DNA from: Symbiodinium natans
Lineage: Eukaryota > Sar > Dinophyceae > Suessiales > Symbiodiniaceae
Assembly (NCBI GenBank): GCA_905221605.1
Contig: CAJNDS010000446.1
Coordinates: 379,743 to 443,742 of the forward strand
Length of the DNA stretch: 64,000 nt
Direction: 5' to 3'
Positions within the stretch are counted from its first letter, which is position 1, and the number at the start of each line of letters is the position of its first letter. The position numbers and the translations under genes are program-made. Under the pieces are notes generated by a model, which saw nothing but the letters and a program-made list of their open reading frames with translations, ran no database searches and was not told where the DNA came from. This document shows positions 10,101-17,410 of this stretch, piece after piece.

Positions 10101-12552
10101 GAGGCAGGAGTCCAGCCTCATTCTGCGGGCGACCGGGCATACCCCGGCACCCTTCTGCACTTCAAACTCGAACCGTTTGGAATCTCGACATTCAGACTGG
10201 CGTGCCCTGTAATTGTCCAGCTGCGCCGGTTTAAAGTAATGACGCAGGTAAAGAAGTGCCAGGTTCTTGTTCACTAGACTTTCAGCATCAAACTCAGCTG
10301 TGATTTTGCTTTTGTGCGCGCTGGCCCAACACCTACCTGACGCTTGCGAGAAAAGTGAGAGAAGCTAGAATGCCTTGATTTCGCCAGCATTCTTGATTGA
10401 GGCCATGAATGGAGGCGGCTTTGCCTCCATTCCTCTACCCTCATTTTTTGGATGCTGCCCCCATTCTGCTATTCTGGGTGTCTGCAATGATGGGCTTCAT
10501 AATTCTAACCCTAAAACCCTAAACCCCAAACCCTAAACCCCAACTAAGGAACGGCTGGACTGCTGTCTTCTGGGCATCCTTCCATGGCCATGCGAAGATC
10601 GTGCGGCTCTTGGTGAAAGCAAAGGCTCACCTGGACGTGGCCGATGCACATGGGTGTACCTGGGTGCATATAGGGCTTCTTGTGTTTTGTTTTTTGTTAT
10701 TGTTCAGGGTTTAGGGTTTAGGGTTTCGGGTTTAGGGTTTTAGGTTATAGGGTTTAGGGTTTAGGGCTAATCTTGTCTACGGCTGACCTCTGCAGTGGCA
10801 TCCTTCTTTGCTTCTTTAGGGCTGAGTTTTCCCATTATGGAAACCCTAAACCCTAAACCTTAAACCTCCAGGTGTTGTTTACTTCAAAGCCTAAACCCTA
10901 CACCCTAAACTCTAAACCCGAAAGACTAGGTACGGCTTTCTCCTGGGCCTGTGCTGGAGACCACCTGGAAGTTGCGCGTGTTCTCGCAGATGCAGGAGTT
11001 GACAAGGATCTGTCCGACAAGGATGCTAGGCCCAACTTAGGGTTTAGGGTTTAGCGTTTAGGGTTTAGGTTTTAGGGTTTAGGGTTTAGGTTTAGGGTTT
11101 AGGTCTTGGGTTTTAGGGTTAGGTTTAGGTCTTGGGTTTTGGGGTTCAGGGTCGGTATTGTTCGGTTTTGAAGAGGATTTTGCTTTTAGGACTCTCTTTC
11201 GGAGGGCGATTTGAGCACGCACCGAGGACGGTGACACCGCTCTTCTAGTCGCATCGCGCATGGGTCATCGGCAGACTCTGCGCTTTTTACTTGAGGCTTG
11301 GTCGCCCAGCAGTACCCTTTTGCCCCCTCCTTTTTTGGGGGAGTTTAGGGTTTAGGGTTTAGGGTTTAGGGCTTAGGGTTTAGGGTTTAGGGTTTAGGGT
11401 TTAGGGTTCAGGGTTTAGGGTTTAGGGTTTAGGGCTTGGCAGCCCAGCGATGCCCTTTTGCCTCCTTTTTTCCCTGATAAAGTAACCAACTCCCCCCACA
11501 CAAAAAGGGTTACCCTCATTGTACTATGGTTATTGGCAAAACCCCAAAACACCAAAACACCCAAGACCCCAATTCCCCCAAACCCAATTTCTTGAAGAAA
11601 CTCATATGTTGGCTACCAAGGAGGCGGGTGTTCACAAGGACCGTCCTGAATAGGGACTCCAGTACCCCCCCCATTATAAGGACTGTGAGTATAGGGGGGA
11701 ACATCCCAAAAGGTACCCTTGTAATACCGTGGTTCTTGGGCTACCAAGGAGGCGGGTGTTCACAAGGACCAGACCAACTCTCAAGGCCAGACTGCTCTAC
11801 ACCTGGCGTCACTGAACGGCGACATTTTGTCGGTTCAGCTGCTGCTCCAGGCCCCCAAAACCCCAAAACCCCAAAACCCCAAAACCCCAAAACCCCAAAA
11901 CCCCAAAACCCCAAAACCCCAAAACCCCAAAACCCCAAAACCCTAAACCCTAAACCCTAAACCCTAAACCCGAAACCCTAAACCCTAAACCCTATAGACC
12001 CTAAACCCTCAACCTGAGAGCCGGGGTGCGAAGTAGGCCTTTTTGGGATGTTTTAGACTTTCCCTCCTTGGGTTGAAGAGGATTTAGGAGTGTTTTTTTT
12101 TTCAGATGGCTTTTCAGTTTTTTCAGTGCCAGCCTAGGTTTAGGGTTTATAGGGTTTGGGGTTTAGGGTTTAGGGTTTAGGGTTTAGGGTTTAGGGTTTA
12201 GGGTTTAGGGTGTAGTACTGCTCACCAGGCCGGGTTGAACAAGGAGGCCGTGGACATCAGAGGTGCCACCGCCTTCCATGTTGCCCCCTGCAGGGAAGCC
12301 AAGAACATGATCTCGCAGTTCCAGCCGCTGCCGCAACAAGAGCGCTTGGGGAAAAAACGAGGTTTAGGGTTTAGGGTTTAGGGTTTAGGGTTTAGGGTGT
12401 AGGGTGTAGGGTGTAGGGGTTGGGAAGTTGGTCTCCTCATATTTGGTTGGGAGCGCTTGGGGAGAAACGAGAATGCCGTCGGCTCACAAGTTGAGATCCT
12501 TCTGTCAGATTATACTACTACATATAGGGAAAGATGGTGTCTCCATACTTAG
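7051..12552 (+). CDS. Ankyrin-repeat protein with ubiquitin-like N-terminus (multi-exon)
   Basis: About 15 exons join into one protein. The N-terminus contains LSVWKASGEKLTAI, then DLGDVKMLKRDLGRLCG, LLCDGQALPDDAEP and DVQLVLLQL. This order of beta-grasp-like segments resembles the ubiquitin-like start common on dinoflagellate ankyrin proteins. About nine ankyrin repeats follow (signatures TPLISAAGQGHREIARALLE, TALLVASRMGH, TALHLASLNGD). The protein probably acts in protein-protein binding; partner and location are unknown. Introns are telomere-type tracts (after the exons at 8232, 8468, 10930, 11215, 11752 and 12229) or small inverted-repeat elements. The ATG at 7051 is chosen because it opens the ubiquitin-like segment. 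The C-terminal frame after 12361 is uncertain. The family call is firm; exon edges are approximate. Confidence 0.85.
7265..7379 (+). CDS. Ankyrin gene exon 2
   Basis: Encodes the core of the ubiquitin-like segment, LCGLSRFRQRLLCDGQALPD. A GT donor at 7388 would keep an in-frame TAG. A GC donor at 7380 joined to the AG before 7534 restores the frame (...AEPSSCSDVQLVLL), so this looks like a GC-AG intron, with CCTAG present at both ends. Confidence 0.75.
7393..7445. mobile_element. M7 element fragment
   Basis: Matches the motif TTCCCTTATTGGGTTGAAGA shared with 38474, 40436 and 59887. Part of the intron after exon 2. No terminal repeats defined. Confidence 0.4.
7534..7643 (+). CDS. Ankyrin gene exon 3
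   Basis: Reads SDVQLVLLQLCAPDPTETYR, then LITYAAAGATSEVE: the last strand of the ubiquitin-like fold and the linker into the first ankyrin repeat. Followed by a G-run and a CCCTAAA tract. Confidence 0.75.
7815..7889 (+). CDS. Ankyrin gene exon 4
   Basis: Acceptor CCCAG, then EMLQRPMDPNGSTNGRSALL and AACHF. Donor GTAGCT at 7890. Phase 0 to exon 5 if the acceptor is the CAG ending at 8029, giving an ankyrin repeat of normal length. Confidence 0.75.
7890..8029. mobile_element. Inverted-repeat intron element, copy 1
   Basis: Starts GTAGCTTACTGAGTGCAC, has an internal inverted partner AGTGCACACTT, and its right part ends CAGCAACGAAGG. The intron at 8088-8231 shares this layout and several motifs, so the two introns are homologous. 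A CCCTAAA stretch lies inside. Confidence 0.6.
8030..8087 (+). CDS. Ankyrin gene exon 5
   Basis: Reads GGYPDIVEMLLEAAADPNL, the second half of an ankyrin repeat. Followed by the second copy of the inverted-repeat intron. Confidence 0.8.
8088..8231. mobile_element. Inverted-repeat intron element, copy 2
   Basis: The ends match as an inverted repeat: CCTTAGTAGCTGAA at 8083-8096 and, reverse complemented at 8219-8232, CCTTAGTTGCTGAA. The right arm is preceded by eight TTTAGGG-type units (about 8165-8214). Confidence 0.65.
8232..8321 (+). CDS. Ankyrin gene exon 6
   Basis: Reads NVAGHLGITPLISAAGQGHR, then EIARALLEAR: a complete ankyrin repeat core. Ends in GGAGGCCAGGG, which is repeated at the start of exon 7. 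Confidence 0.85.
8468..8574 (+). CDS. Ankyrin gene exon 7
   Basis: Reads EARANKDAAAFDGGTALLRS, then SANEHSEVARLLVEA. The GGAGGCCAGGG at its start duplicates the end of exon 6. A GC donor (GAG|GC) with an AG acceptor at the same offset in the two copies would splice cleanly. Confidence 0.85.
8577..8665. repeat. Pure CCCTAAA intron
   Basis: About 12 CCCTAAA units make up essentially the whole intron between exons 7 and 8. GAGGCCAG is present on both sides. In this orientation the repeat contains neither GT nor AG, so both splice sites must lie in the flanking duplication. Confidence 0.85.
8666..8710 (+). CDS. Ankyrin gene exon 8
   Basis: 45-bp micro-exon reading EASADKNMAAQQRTQ. It continues the ankyrin repeat loop from exon 7 into exon 9. 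Confidence 0.65.
8769..8875. mobile_element. M8 element
   Basis: Shares CCCTATATCCCCCTGGGGAA and the 3' motif GGTTCTAAGGGGAGT with the copy at 63888-63970. AT-rich middle. Sits in the intron between exons 8 and 9. Confidence 0.55.
9058..9164 (+). CDS. Ankyrin gene exon 9
   Basis: Acceptor CCCAG, then ADVEGKTALIEASRRGHLGI and AQLLTDSMADLNLADR: a clear ankyrin repeat. An in-frame TGA follows at 9175, so it must splice near 9160 to continue. Confidence 0.85.
9165..10547. other. Large intron with palindromic minisatellite
   Basis: Between ankyrin exons 9 and 10. Holds a G-rich telomere tract (9180-9226), about 400 bp of unique sequence, a region rich in ATGGAGG/CCTCCAT motifs (about 9590-10470) and a short CCCTAAA tract at 10505-10540. 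Long open frames here follow from the repeat and are not supported as genes. Confidence 0.6.
9971..10053. repeat. Hairpin of 11-bp CCTCCATTTTT units
   Basis: Three CCTCCATTTTT units, a short spacer (CCTTGC at about 10004-10009), then their reverse complement (AAAAATGGAGG). A perfect-looking stem of over 30 bp. Further single motifs occur on both sides. Confidence 0.85.
10548..10653 (+). CDS. Ankyrin gene exon 10
   Basis: Reads NGWTAVFWASFHGHAKIVRL, then LVKAKAHLDVADAHG. Preceded by CAACTAAGG, as exon 6 is. Confidence 0.85.
10930..11029 (+). CDS. Ankyrin gene exon 11
   Basis: Reads TAFSWACAGDHLEVARVLAD, then AGVDKDLSDKDA. Followed directly by a TTTAGGG tract. Confidence 0.85.
11215..11298 (+). 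CDS. Ankyrin gene exon 12
   Basis: Reads TEDGDTALLVASRMGHRQTL, then RFLLEA. Ends in GAGGC, which recurs at the start of exon 13 (GAGGCGGGTG). Confidence 0.85.
11345..11440. repeat. TTTAGGG tract in ankyrin intron
   Basis: About 13 units with single variants (GCTTAGGG, GTTCAGGG) in the intron between exons 12 and 13. Confidence 0.9.
11611..11738. mobile_element. Truncated M2 element between 32-bp direct repeats
   Basis: A 32-bp sequence at 11611-11642 (starting GGCTACCAAGGAGGCGGGTG) is repeated without mismatch at 11739-11770. The right copy includes the start of ankyrin exon 13. Between them lies an M2-like right end (AGTATAGGGGGGAACATCCC). Confidence 0.75.
11752..11852 (+). CDS. Ankyrin gene exon 13
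   Basis: Reads GVHKDQTNSQGQTALHLASL, then NGDILSVQLLLQA: a textbook ankyrin repeat. Ends CCAGGCC. The same 7 bp start exon 14, so a GC-AG splice (CAG|GC) fits. Confidence 0.9.
11853..12010. repeat. CCCCAAAA array, then CCCTAAA
   Basis: About 11 copies of CCCCAAAA, an 8-bp variant array of the kind used as ciliate telomeres, then CCCTAAA units. Forms the 5' part of intron 13. Confidence 0.9.
12229..12361 (+). CDS. Ankyrin gene exon 14
   Basis: Reads AGLNKEAVDIRGATAFHVAP, then CREAKNMISQFQPLPQQER: the last degenerate ankyrin unit and C-terminal region. Its end, GAGCGCTTGGGG plus an A-run, is duplicated at 12451. Confidence 0.8.
12362..12450. repeat. TTTAGGG intron between 22-bp direct repeats
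   Basis: Starts GTTTAGGG directly after the left copy (12340-12361). The right copy is at 12451-12471; it is one base shorter with one mismatch. A GT-AG splice at the same offset in both copies is possible, though it shifts frame by one because of the A-run difference. Confidence 0.8.
12451..12552 (+). CDS. Ankyrin gene last exon (frame uncertain)
   Basis: In frame with the duplicated GAGCGC it reads NENAVGSQVEILLSDYTTT and stops at 12550. If GT-AG splicing is exact, another frame gives a shorter tail. No domain. Confidence 0.4.
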   Translation, partial: ERLGRNENAVGSQVEILLSDYTTTYRERWCLHT

Positions 12553-13408
12553 TGCCGATATACTTGCCATATTATCAACCCCTTTGGACACCAAAACAAG
12601 CACTAAGCCCGGAAGCCTAAACAACTGAAATCCTAAACTGAATTCTTAAACCCTAAACCCTAAACCCTAAACCCTAAACCCTAAACCCTAAACCCCAAAC
12701 CCTAAGCCCTTTCTAGGGCTGCACTGGGATCCTCGTAGTTCGCTCCCAAGAAACCCTGAGGTGCTGTAAGGAAAGGGCCCGACAGCCCCGGAGCCTTGAA
12801 TCATGAACGCCCAAAAGGGGGTTTAGGGTTTAGGGTTTAGGGTTTAGGGTTTAGGGTTTGGGGTTTGGGGTTAGGGTTTAGGGTTTAGATTTCGGCGCCT
12901 CCTAGCAGCCGCCCAAGCCTACAACCGTTTGCCCACAACACCATGAAAACATTAATGTTGCAATCCCCCACCTCCCCCCCACTTTCCCCGCACCCTCAAC
13001 CCTAAGCCCCCTATAGTTAGCCCTAAAAACGGCCCTAGACCCCGCAAAAACCTGCAGCTTAAGCCCTCCCCATAACCCTAAAGCCCCGAAGCCCTTTAGA
13101 CCCTTGTAAAGAGCCCTAAACCCCATAAACCGGAAACCCCAAACCCTAAAGACCCGCCCCAATAAACCCTAACAGCCCGGCAAAACCCTAAAAGGACCAA
13201 AAATACCCTAAAAGCCCCAAAACAAGCCCTAACGCTCCCTTAAAGGCCCAAAAAAAGCTTTGAAGCAGCCCTCTAACAGCCCTAAAACTAAAAAAAATGC
13301 CCTTGAACAAAGCCCGCAAAAGCCCCCAAAAAAGCTTTGAAGCAGCCCTTCAACAGCAAAGCAAAAAAAAACCTTAAAAAGCCCCCCAAAAGCCCTAAGT
13401 CTTGTCAG
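12553..13408. other. Intergenic stretch
   Basis: CCCTAAA tract 12651-12710, TTTAGGG tract 12820-12890, then 12960-13400 of C-rich degenerate telomere-derived sequence (CCCTAAA, GCCCTAA, CCCCAAAA) with A-runs. Open frames here, mostly minus strand, are repeat-derived. Confidence 0.6.
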
Positions 13409-13487
13409 GCGCAGGGGGTCCCGCTGGAGCTTCACATTGTGGGAGCCGCGGACTTGGGCTCTCACATGGCTTGGGAGATCGGGTTTA
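13409..13487 (+). CDS. Exon of unrecognised gene
   Basis: Acceptor GTCAG, then QGVPLELHIVGAADLGSHMA. The segment LELHIVGAADL recalls the C-terminal domain of MSS51/MYND-type proteins, but too little is present to assign it. First good exon after the ankyrin gene. Confidence 0.5.
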
Positions 13488-13604
13488 TAAGGGCTTAACG
13501 TTAGGGTTTGGGGTTTAGGGTTTAGGGTTTGGGGTTTAGGGTTTAGGGTTTAGGGTTTAGTGTTTAGGGTTGAGGGTTTAGGGTTTGGGGAGTTCTGGAT
13601 TTAG

Positions 13605-13719
13605 ACCTGCACCCTGAAGCCTACGTAGCAGAAGCCCCAATTTCCAAGGTGATCCCCACCAAGTGGGCGCGCTACTTCAACGTGAAGTTCATCCTCAACG
13701 GCGACTTGACTTGGTCACG
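13605..13719 (+). CDS. Exon of unrecognised gene
   Basis: Reads LHPEAYVAEAPISKVIPTKW, then ARYFNVKFILNGDLTW. Strongly protein-like and flanked by a TTTAGGG tract upstream. No family assigned. Confidence 0.55.
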
Positions 13720-13931
13720 GTCTGACCCAGAACCCTCAAGCCTAAACTCTTAAACCGCTGGAAGTGACTTCGGGACGCAGCTCTACTATGTTTAGGGTTC
13801 CTGAGTAATGATTTCGTGCGAAGCGCACCTGGGATGGTGCCGTTCCTGCGAGAGTCCTGGCTCCAACAATTGGCTCCAAGCATAGGTTTTGCAAAGCGAC
13901 AGCAACAGTTGAAGATTGTGCTAGTCAACAG

Positions 13932-14045
13932 GTTGCCGTGCGTTCGGGCATGGGAACATTTGGGGCTTTCTGAACATTGGGGACCCCCTTGTCTACTTCG
14001 GCACCCCTGTTTTCGGAGACCCTCATATCAAGCACTGGCTCCCTA
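13932..14045 (+). CDS. Exon with GDPH motif
   Basis: Acceptor AACAG, then CRAFGHGNIWGFLNIGDPLV and YFGTPVFGDPHIKHWLP. FGDPH is the opening motif of several extracellular domains, for example vWD-type, and is common in dinoflagellate secreted proteins. The rest of such a domain is not seen, so the assignment is tentative. Confidence 0.55.
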
Positions 14046-14426
14046 ACCCCTATAAACCCCAAAGCCGACTTGCATCCGAATCACATGGGCCCGTTTAACA
14101 TGCGCCCTTGTTGTGGCAACCCTTCTGCGGTTGGCCAAGGTAGGCCCTGGGACATGCGTTCGCTTCTTCCAACGTAAGTTTGCTTCTGACAATATGTTTG
14201 TTGTAGTATTATTTTTGATGAGACACCATGGCTTTACATACGAATAATAGGTTTCAAGAATCGTTTTCCTAGTCAGAAGCATAAGAACTGTCATGATCGT
14301 ATACTTGAAGATCCGTTTGGCTACTGGTTCATACCTGGCCACCTGTATACCTCCCCTCGGTCTCAATAGCTGAGCAAGGACAACCCTAAACTCTAAACCC
14401 TAAACCCTAAACCGCGCCAAACCCAG

Positions 14427-14491
14427 GAAGCATCCCGCTCCCGCTCTACCAGCCAGAGGTGGTGGACGTGACAGCGCCACATGGCTCAACG
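14427..14491 (+). CDS. Exon of unrecognised gene
   Basis: Acceptor CCCAG, then SIPLPLYQPEVVDVTAPHGS. Follows a short CCCTAAA tract. No family. Confidence 0.45.
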
Positions 14492-14518
14492 CCCTGAACC
14501 GCAAACCCGAAGGGTCTG

Positions 14519-14712
14519 CTTGGAGGTTCAGGGTACTTCCACCCCCCCCCCCCCCCACCCAAATTATTACAAACTTATAAGCCCCCTAAGTCCTCTAAGC
14601 AGGGTGACTTAGAATTGGGGACTTATATTTATGCACAGCAACCTAAGTCCTTCTAAGCAGGGTAGAAGTACTAATTGGGGTTAGAATTATAGGTACCCCA
14701 TGAACCTCCAAG
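14519..14712. mobile_element. M1 MITE-like element (expanded)
   Basis: Ends CTTGGAGGTTCA and TGAACCTCCAAG are inverted repeats. Internally a segment with CCTAAGTCCTTCTAAGCAGG is duplicated and a C-run interrupts the left arm. Family members at 24605, 25087, 32305, 35726, 48534, 54812 and 62500. Confidence 0.75.
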
Positions 14713-14799
14713 TAGGGTTTAGGGATGAGGCTTCGACTGAGAACTGAGGGCCCGACTCCTGTGCAGCCCCCCCCAAAACGTTGAAACGCCTTCGTAGGC

Positions 14800-14906
14800 T
14801 TTTAGGGTTTAGGGCTTTAGGGTTCAGGGTTCAGGGTTTAGGGTTTAGGGTTTAGGGTTTAGGGTTTAGGGTCTAGGGTCTAGGGTTTAGGGTTTAGGGT
14901 TTAGGA
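14800..14906. repeat. TTTAGGG tract
   Basis: About 14 units, some GTTCAGGG and GTCTAGGG. Downstream to about 15180 an open frame continues through degenerate G-rich sequence and is not credible as a gene. Confidence 0.9.
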
Positions 14907-15371
14907 TTTGGCGTTGGCACTTTCCGAGTGTTTGAGGGTGGTGTACTTCGGAGCCTTGTAAGAGGTCCCCCAGGCGGGTTGTATGGGGCTGACTGTGGGG
15001 CAGGGCAAACAGGCTGCTGCCGCCACTTTCGGGGTTTGGGTGCTTTATGGGTTTTGGGTTCTAAGGGTTTAGGATTTCAGGAGGGTGGGGTTCGTAGCCG
15101 CGTGGCTTGTTTTGCTGCCGCAGCTTCGAGCGTGTTACTTGAGGCAACAGCTCCCCGGCTTCTAGGGTCTTAGGGTAGTTCCATGGTCGCTTAATTTGGG
15201 GCCCTTATGTTGGGGAAACCTCATTATACCCCCTTACATACCCTATAAAACCCAAGGGGCCCATGCTTCAGAACCCTTTGATGAAGGTCAGGGACCCTTT
15301 TTAAGGAAGCAAGCCCAAAACCCTTCCATAAACCCTGACCCCTCAAAAGCCAGGGCCCAGGGTTGGGCCCT

Positions 15372-15460
15372 TCTTCCCTTCTTTTAGGGTCTAGGTTCCC
15401 TACTTATCAGCCCCTTTAATAAACCCCAAAGGGTCACCTTTTTATTCCTAGGTGACTCTT
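15372..15460. mobile_element. M9-like element
   Basis: Shares GGTTCCCTTATAAGCCCCTT-like and TTTTTATTCCTAGGTGAC-like motifs with the elements at 22356 and 48643. The ends are less clear here. Confidence 0.45.
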
Positions 15461-15462
15461 CG

Positions 15463-15615
15463 GTCACCCTAAACCCTAAACCCTAAACCCTAAACCCTAA
15501 ACCCTAAACCCTAAACCCTAAACCCTAAACCCTAAACCCTAAACCCTAAACCCTAAACCCTAAACCCTAAACCCTAAACCCTAAACCCTAACCCTAAACC
15601 ATAAACCCTACACCT
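15463..15615. repeat. CCCTAAA array (about 20 units)
   Basis: Nearly pure array, ending in CCATAAA/CCCTACA variants just before the exon at 15621. Confidence 0.95.
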
Positions 15616-15620
15616 GAAAG

Positions 15621-15700
15621 GGAGTTCACGGACAACTTGAACGTCACCATCGGAATCTTCGGGATCCGGCAGAAGGAAGGCGGCCTCAACGCCCGGGGCC
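15621..15700 (+). CDS. Exon of unrecognised gene
   Basis: Acceptor GAAAG, then EFTDNLNVTIGIFGIRQKEG and GLNARG. Protein-like beta-strand pattern. It may belong with the GDPH exon at 13932, but this is only context. Confidence 0.55.
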
Positions 15701-15714
15701 CCAGAAGAAAAGGG

Positions 15715-15843
15715 TTTGTATGGTTAGAGTAGGGCTTAGGGTTTAGGGTTTAGGGTTTAGGGTTTAAGGTTTAGGGTTTAGGGTTTAGGGTTTAGGGTTC
15801 AGGGTTCAGGGTTTAGGGTTTAGGATTTAGGGTTAGGGTTTAG
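15715..15843. repeat. TTTAGGG tract
   Basis: About 15 units with variants, directly followed by the M2 element at 15847. Confidence 0.9.
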
Positions 15844-15846
15844 GGG

Positions 15847-15951
15847 TTGGGATGCCCTTATTCTAACTGTCCTTAATCGGGAGTACATGACCCCCTGTAA
15901 TCAGAATCCCGATTAAGGAGCTGTTAGTATAAGGGGGAGCATCCCAAGTTT
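15847..15951. mobile_element. M2 MITE-like element
   Basis: TTGGGATGCCCTTATTCTAAC at the left, with the right end TTAGTATAAGGGGGAGCATCC as its inverted partner. About 105 bp, non-coding. Confidence 0.75.
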
Positions 15952-16040
15952 AGGGGGGTTGCTAGCCCTAAACCCCTAAATCCTAAGCCCTAAACCCTAA
16001 ACCCTAGGGTTTAGGGTTTAGGGCCATTTCTGCGCCTCAG

Positions 16041-16103
16041 ATGGGTATCCTGGACTACCTGCCCATCTGCTTAGATCCGCCGGTGGAGGCCTGCCATATT
16101 TAG
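16041..16103 (+). CDS. Exon of unrecognised gene
   Basis: Acceptor CTCAG, then MGILDYLPICLDPPVEACHI, then a stop. Cys-containing. No family. Confidence 0.5.
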   Translation: MGILDYLPICLDPPVEACHI

Positions 16104-16218
16104 CTGCTGCGGGTGACTGAACCCTGAACCCTGCACCCTAAACCCTAAACCCTAAACCCTAAACCCTAAACCCTAAACCCTAAACCCTAAACCCTAAACC
16201 CTAAACCCTAAACCCTAA

Positions 16219-16280
16219 GCGGCAGAACATGACCCTCGGATTCGGGCGCAAGGCTGTGCTCCCCACCTACTTGTTTGCAT
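16219..16280 (+). CDS. Exon of unrecognised gene
   Basis: Reads RQNMTLGFGRKAVLPTYLFA directly after a CCCTAAA array (about 16136-16217). The following CATAGGGGGTG may hold a donor. No family. Confidence 0.45.
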
Positions 16281-16290
16281 AGGGGGTGAA

Positions 16291-16373
16291 TGTATAGGGT
16301 CATTGCGGGAGGGGGGTTCAAGGGGTGTGTAACCAACCCCCACCACTCCCTAAGGCGCACCCGTAAGAACCCT
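16291..16373. mobile_element. M5 element (partial)
   Basis: TATAGGGTCATTGCGGGAGG and GGGGTTCAAGGGG are shared with copies at 19989, 43241, 49872, 60061 and 61870. The right end CCGTAAGAACCCT resembles the inverted partner. Confidence 0.5.
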
Positions 16374-16384
16374 AGTAGCCCCAA

Positions 16385-16540
16385 ACCCTAAACCCTAACT
16401 AAACCCTAACTAAACCCTAAACAAACCCTAAACAAACCCTAAACAAACCCTAAACAAACCCTAAACAAACCCTAAACAAACCCTAAACAAACCCCAAACC
16501 CCCTAAACCCCCTAAACCCCCTAAACCCCCTAAACCCTAA
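16385..16540. repeat. CCCTAAACAAA and CCCCCTAAA variant arrays
   Basis: A run of AAACAAACCCT units (10-11 bp variant) followed by CCCCTAAACC variants. Homogeneous variant arrays indicate local expansion. Confidence 0.85.
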
Positions 16541-16546
16541 ACCCCC

Positions 16547-16604
16547 GACGCCCGCCTGTTATGAGCTTTTCTGCGTCAGGCCCGCGGCTGCTTCAGGCAC
16601 CCAG
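16547..16604 (+). CDS. Possible exon, unknown product
   Basis: Open frame reading TPACYELFCVRPAAASGTQ between telomere-type tracts. Short; frame chosen by residue composition. Confidence 0.3.
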
Positions 16605-16619
16605 GGGCTGGGGATTTTA

Positions 16620-16725
16620 GGGCTCAGGGTTTAGGGTTTAGGGTTTAGGGTTTAGGGTTTAGGCCCTAAACCCTAAACCCTAAACCCTAAACCCTAAACC
16701 CTAAACCATAACCCCTAACCCCTGA
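16620..16725. repeat. Head-to-head telomere-type junction
   Basis: TTTAGGG units to about 16665, then at once CCCTAAA units (TTTAGGCCCTAAA junction). The result is a palindrome of roughly 80 bp. Confidence 0.85.
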
Positions 16726-16811
16726 ACCCTAAACCCTGTAGGGTTTAGGGTTTGGGGTTGAAAGCTTAGGGGTTGCGGGCTGCAGGACTATGGAGCTCAG
16801 AGTTGAAAGTT

Positions 16812-16957
16812 GACCTGGGACCCTCTTTTCCCGCAGTTTTTGTGGGTTATACTTACTACGTAAGGGTAGTTACTACGAAACTTCAGCTAAATCCCTAAAA
16901 GCCTAAACCCCAAACTGTAAACCCGAAACCCTAAACCCCAATAGAGTCCCAGGTAGG
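16812..16957. mobile_element. M4 element split by telomere-type sequence
   Basis: Left part ACCTGGGACCCTCTTTTCCC through CAGCTAAAT; right end AGAGTCCCAGGT. Between them (about 16891-16942) is CCCTAAA-derived sequence. The copy at 39947 has the uninterrupted right end GGTAAATCGAGTCCCAGG. Confidence 0.7.
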
Positions 16958-17149
16958 GCTTGAAGATTCTGGGGCTCAGGGTTTCGGGTTCAAAGTTTAG
17001 GGCTTTCGGACAGGGTTTAGGATTGAAAGTTTAGGGTTTGGGGCTTTAGGATTATCGGGCTCTCGCAAGTTCAGGGTTAAGGGCTTTAGGATTATAGGGC
17101 GCAGGGTTGAGGGTTGAAAGTTTAGGATTTATAGGGCTTCAGGATTATA

Positions 17150-17410
17150 GGGGCCTCAGCCTCAGCGACTGGCTCAGCCTCAGCGCCCGAGGCTTTCGAG
17201 CCGAGCCTCTTTCAGTTCCACCGGCGCCCTTCAAGCACTCCGGCCCCCGTGAGCATGGTCACGCTGAGCCAACAGGAGCCACTGACTCCCGAGGCGACCT
17301 CGCGTGCCTCTCAACGCTCGCACGGCGTCCGCAGTTGATCGGCGCGGAAACTTGCATCTCATGTGCCGACGCTGCATCCAGCGCTGCTTCCGCGCCTCGT
17401 GAGCATCCTG
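17150..17410 (+). CDS. Possible coding region, unknown product
   Basis: About 260 bp of GC-rich, repeat-free DNA. One frame reads EAFEPSLFQFHRRPSSTPAP, then VSMVTLSQQEPLTPEATSRA before a stop at about 17336; another is open to 17433. No domain. Could be an exon of a Ser/Pro-rich linker. Confidence 0.35.

Noticed and set aside
9675-10277. 200-codon + strand open frame in the intron between ankyrin exons 9 and 10
   Set aside because: It runs through the palindromic CCTCCAT/ATGGAGG minisatellite; other frames and the opposite strand are open there as well, and no domain is visible.
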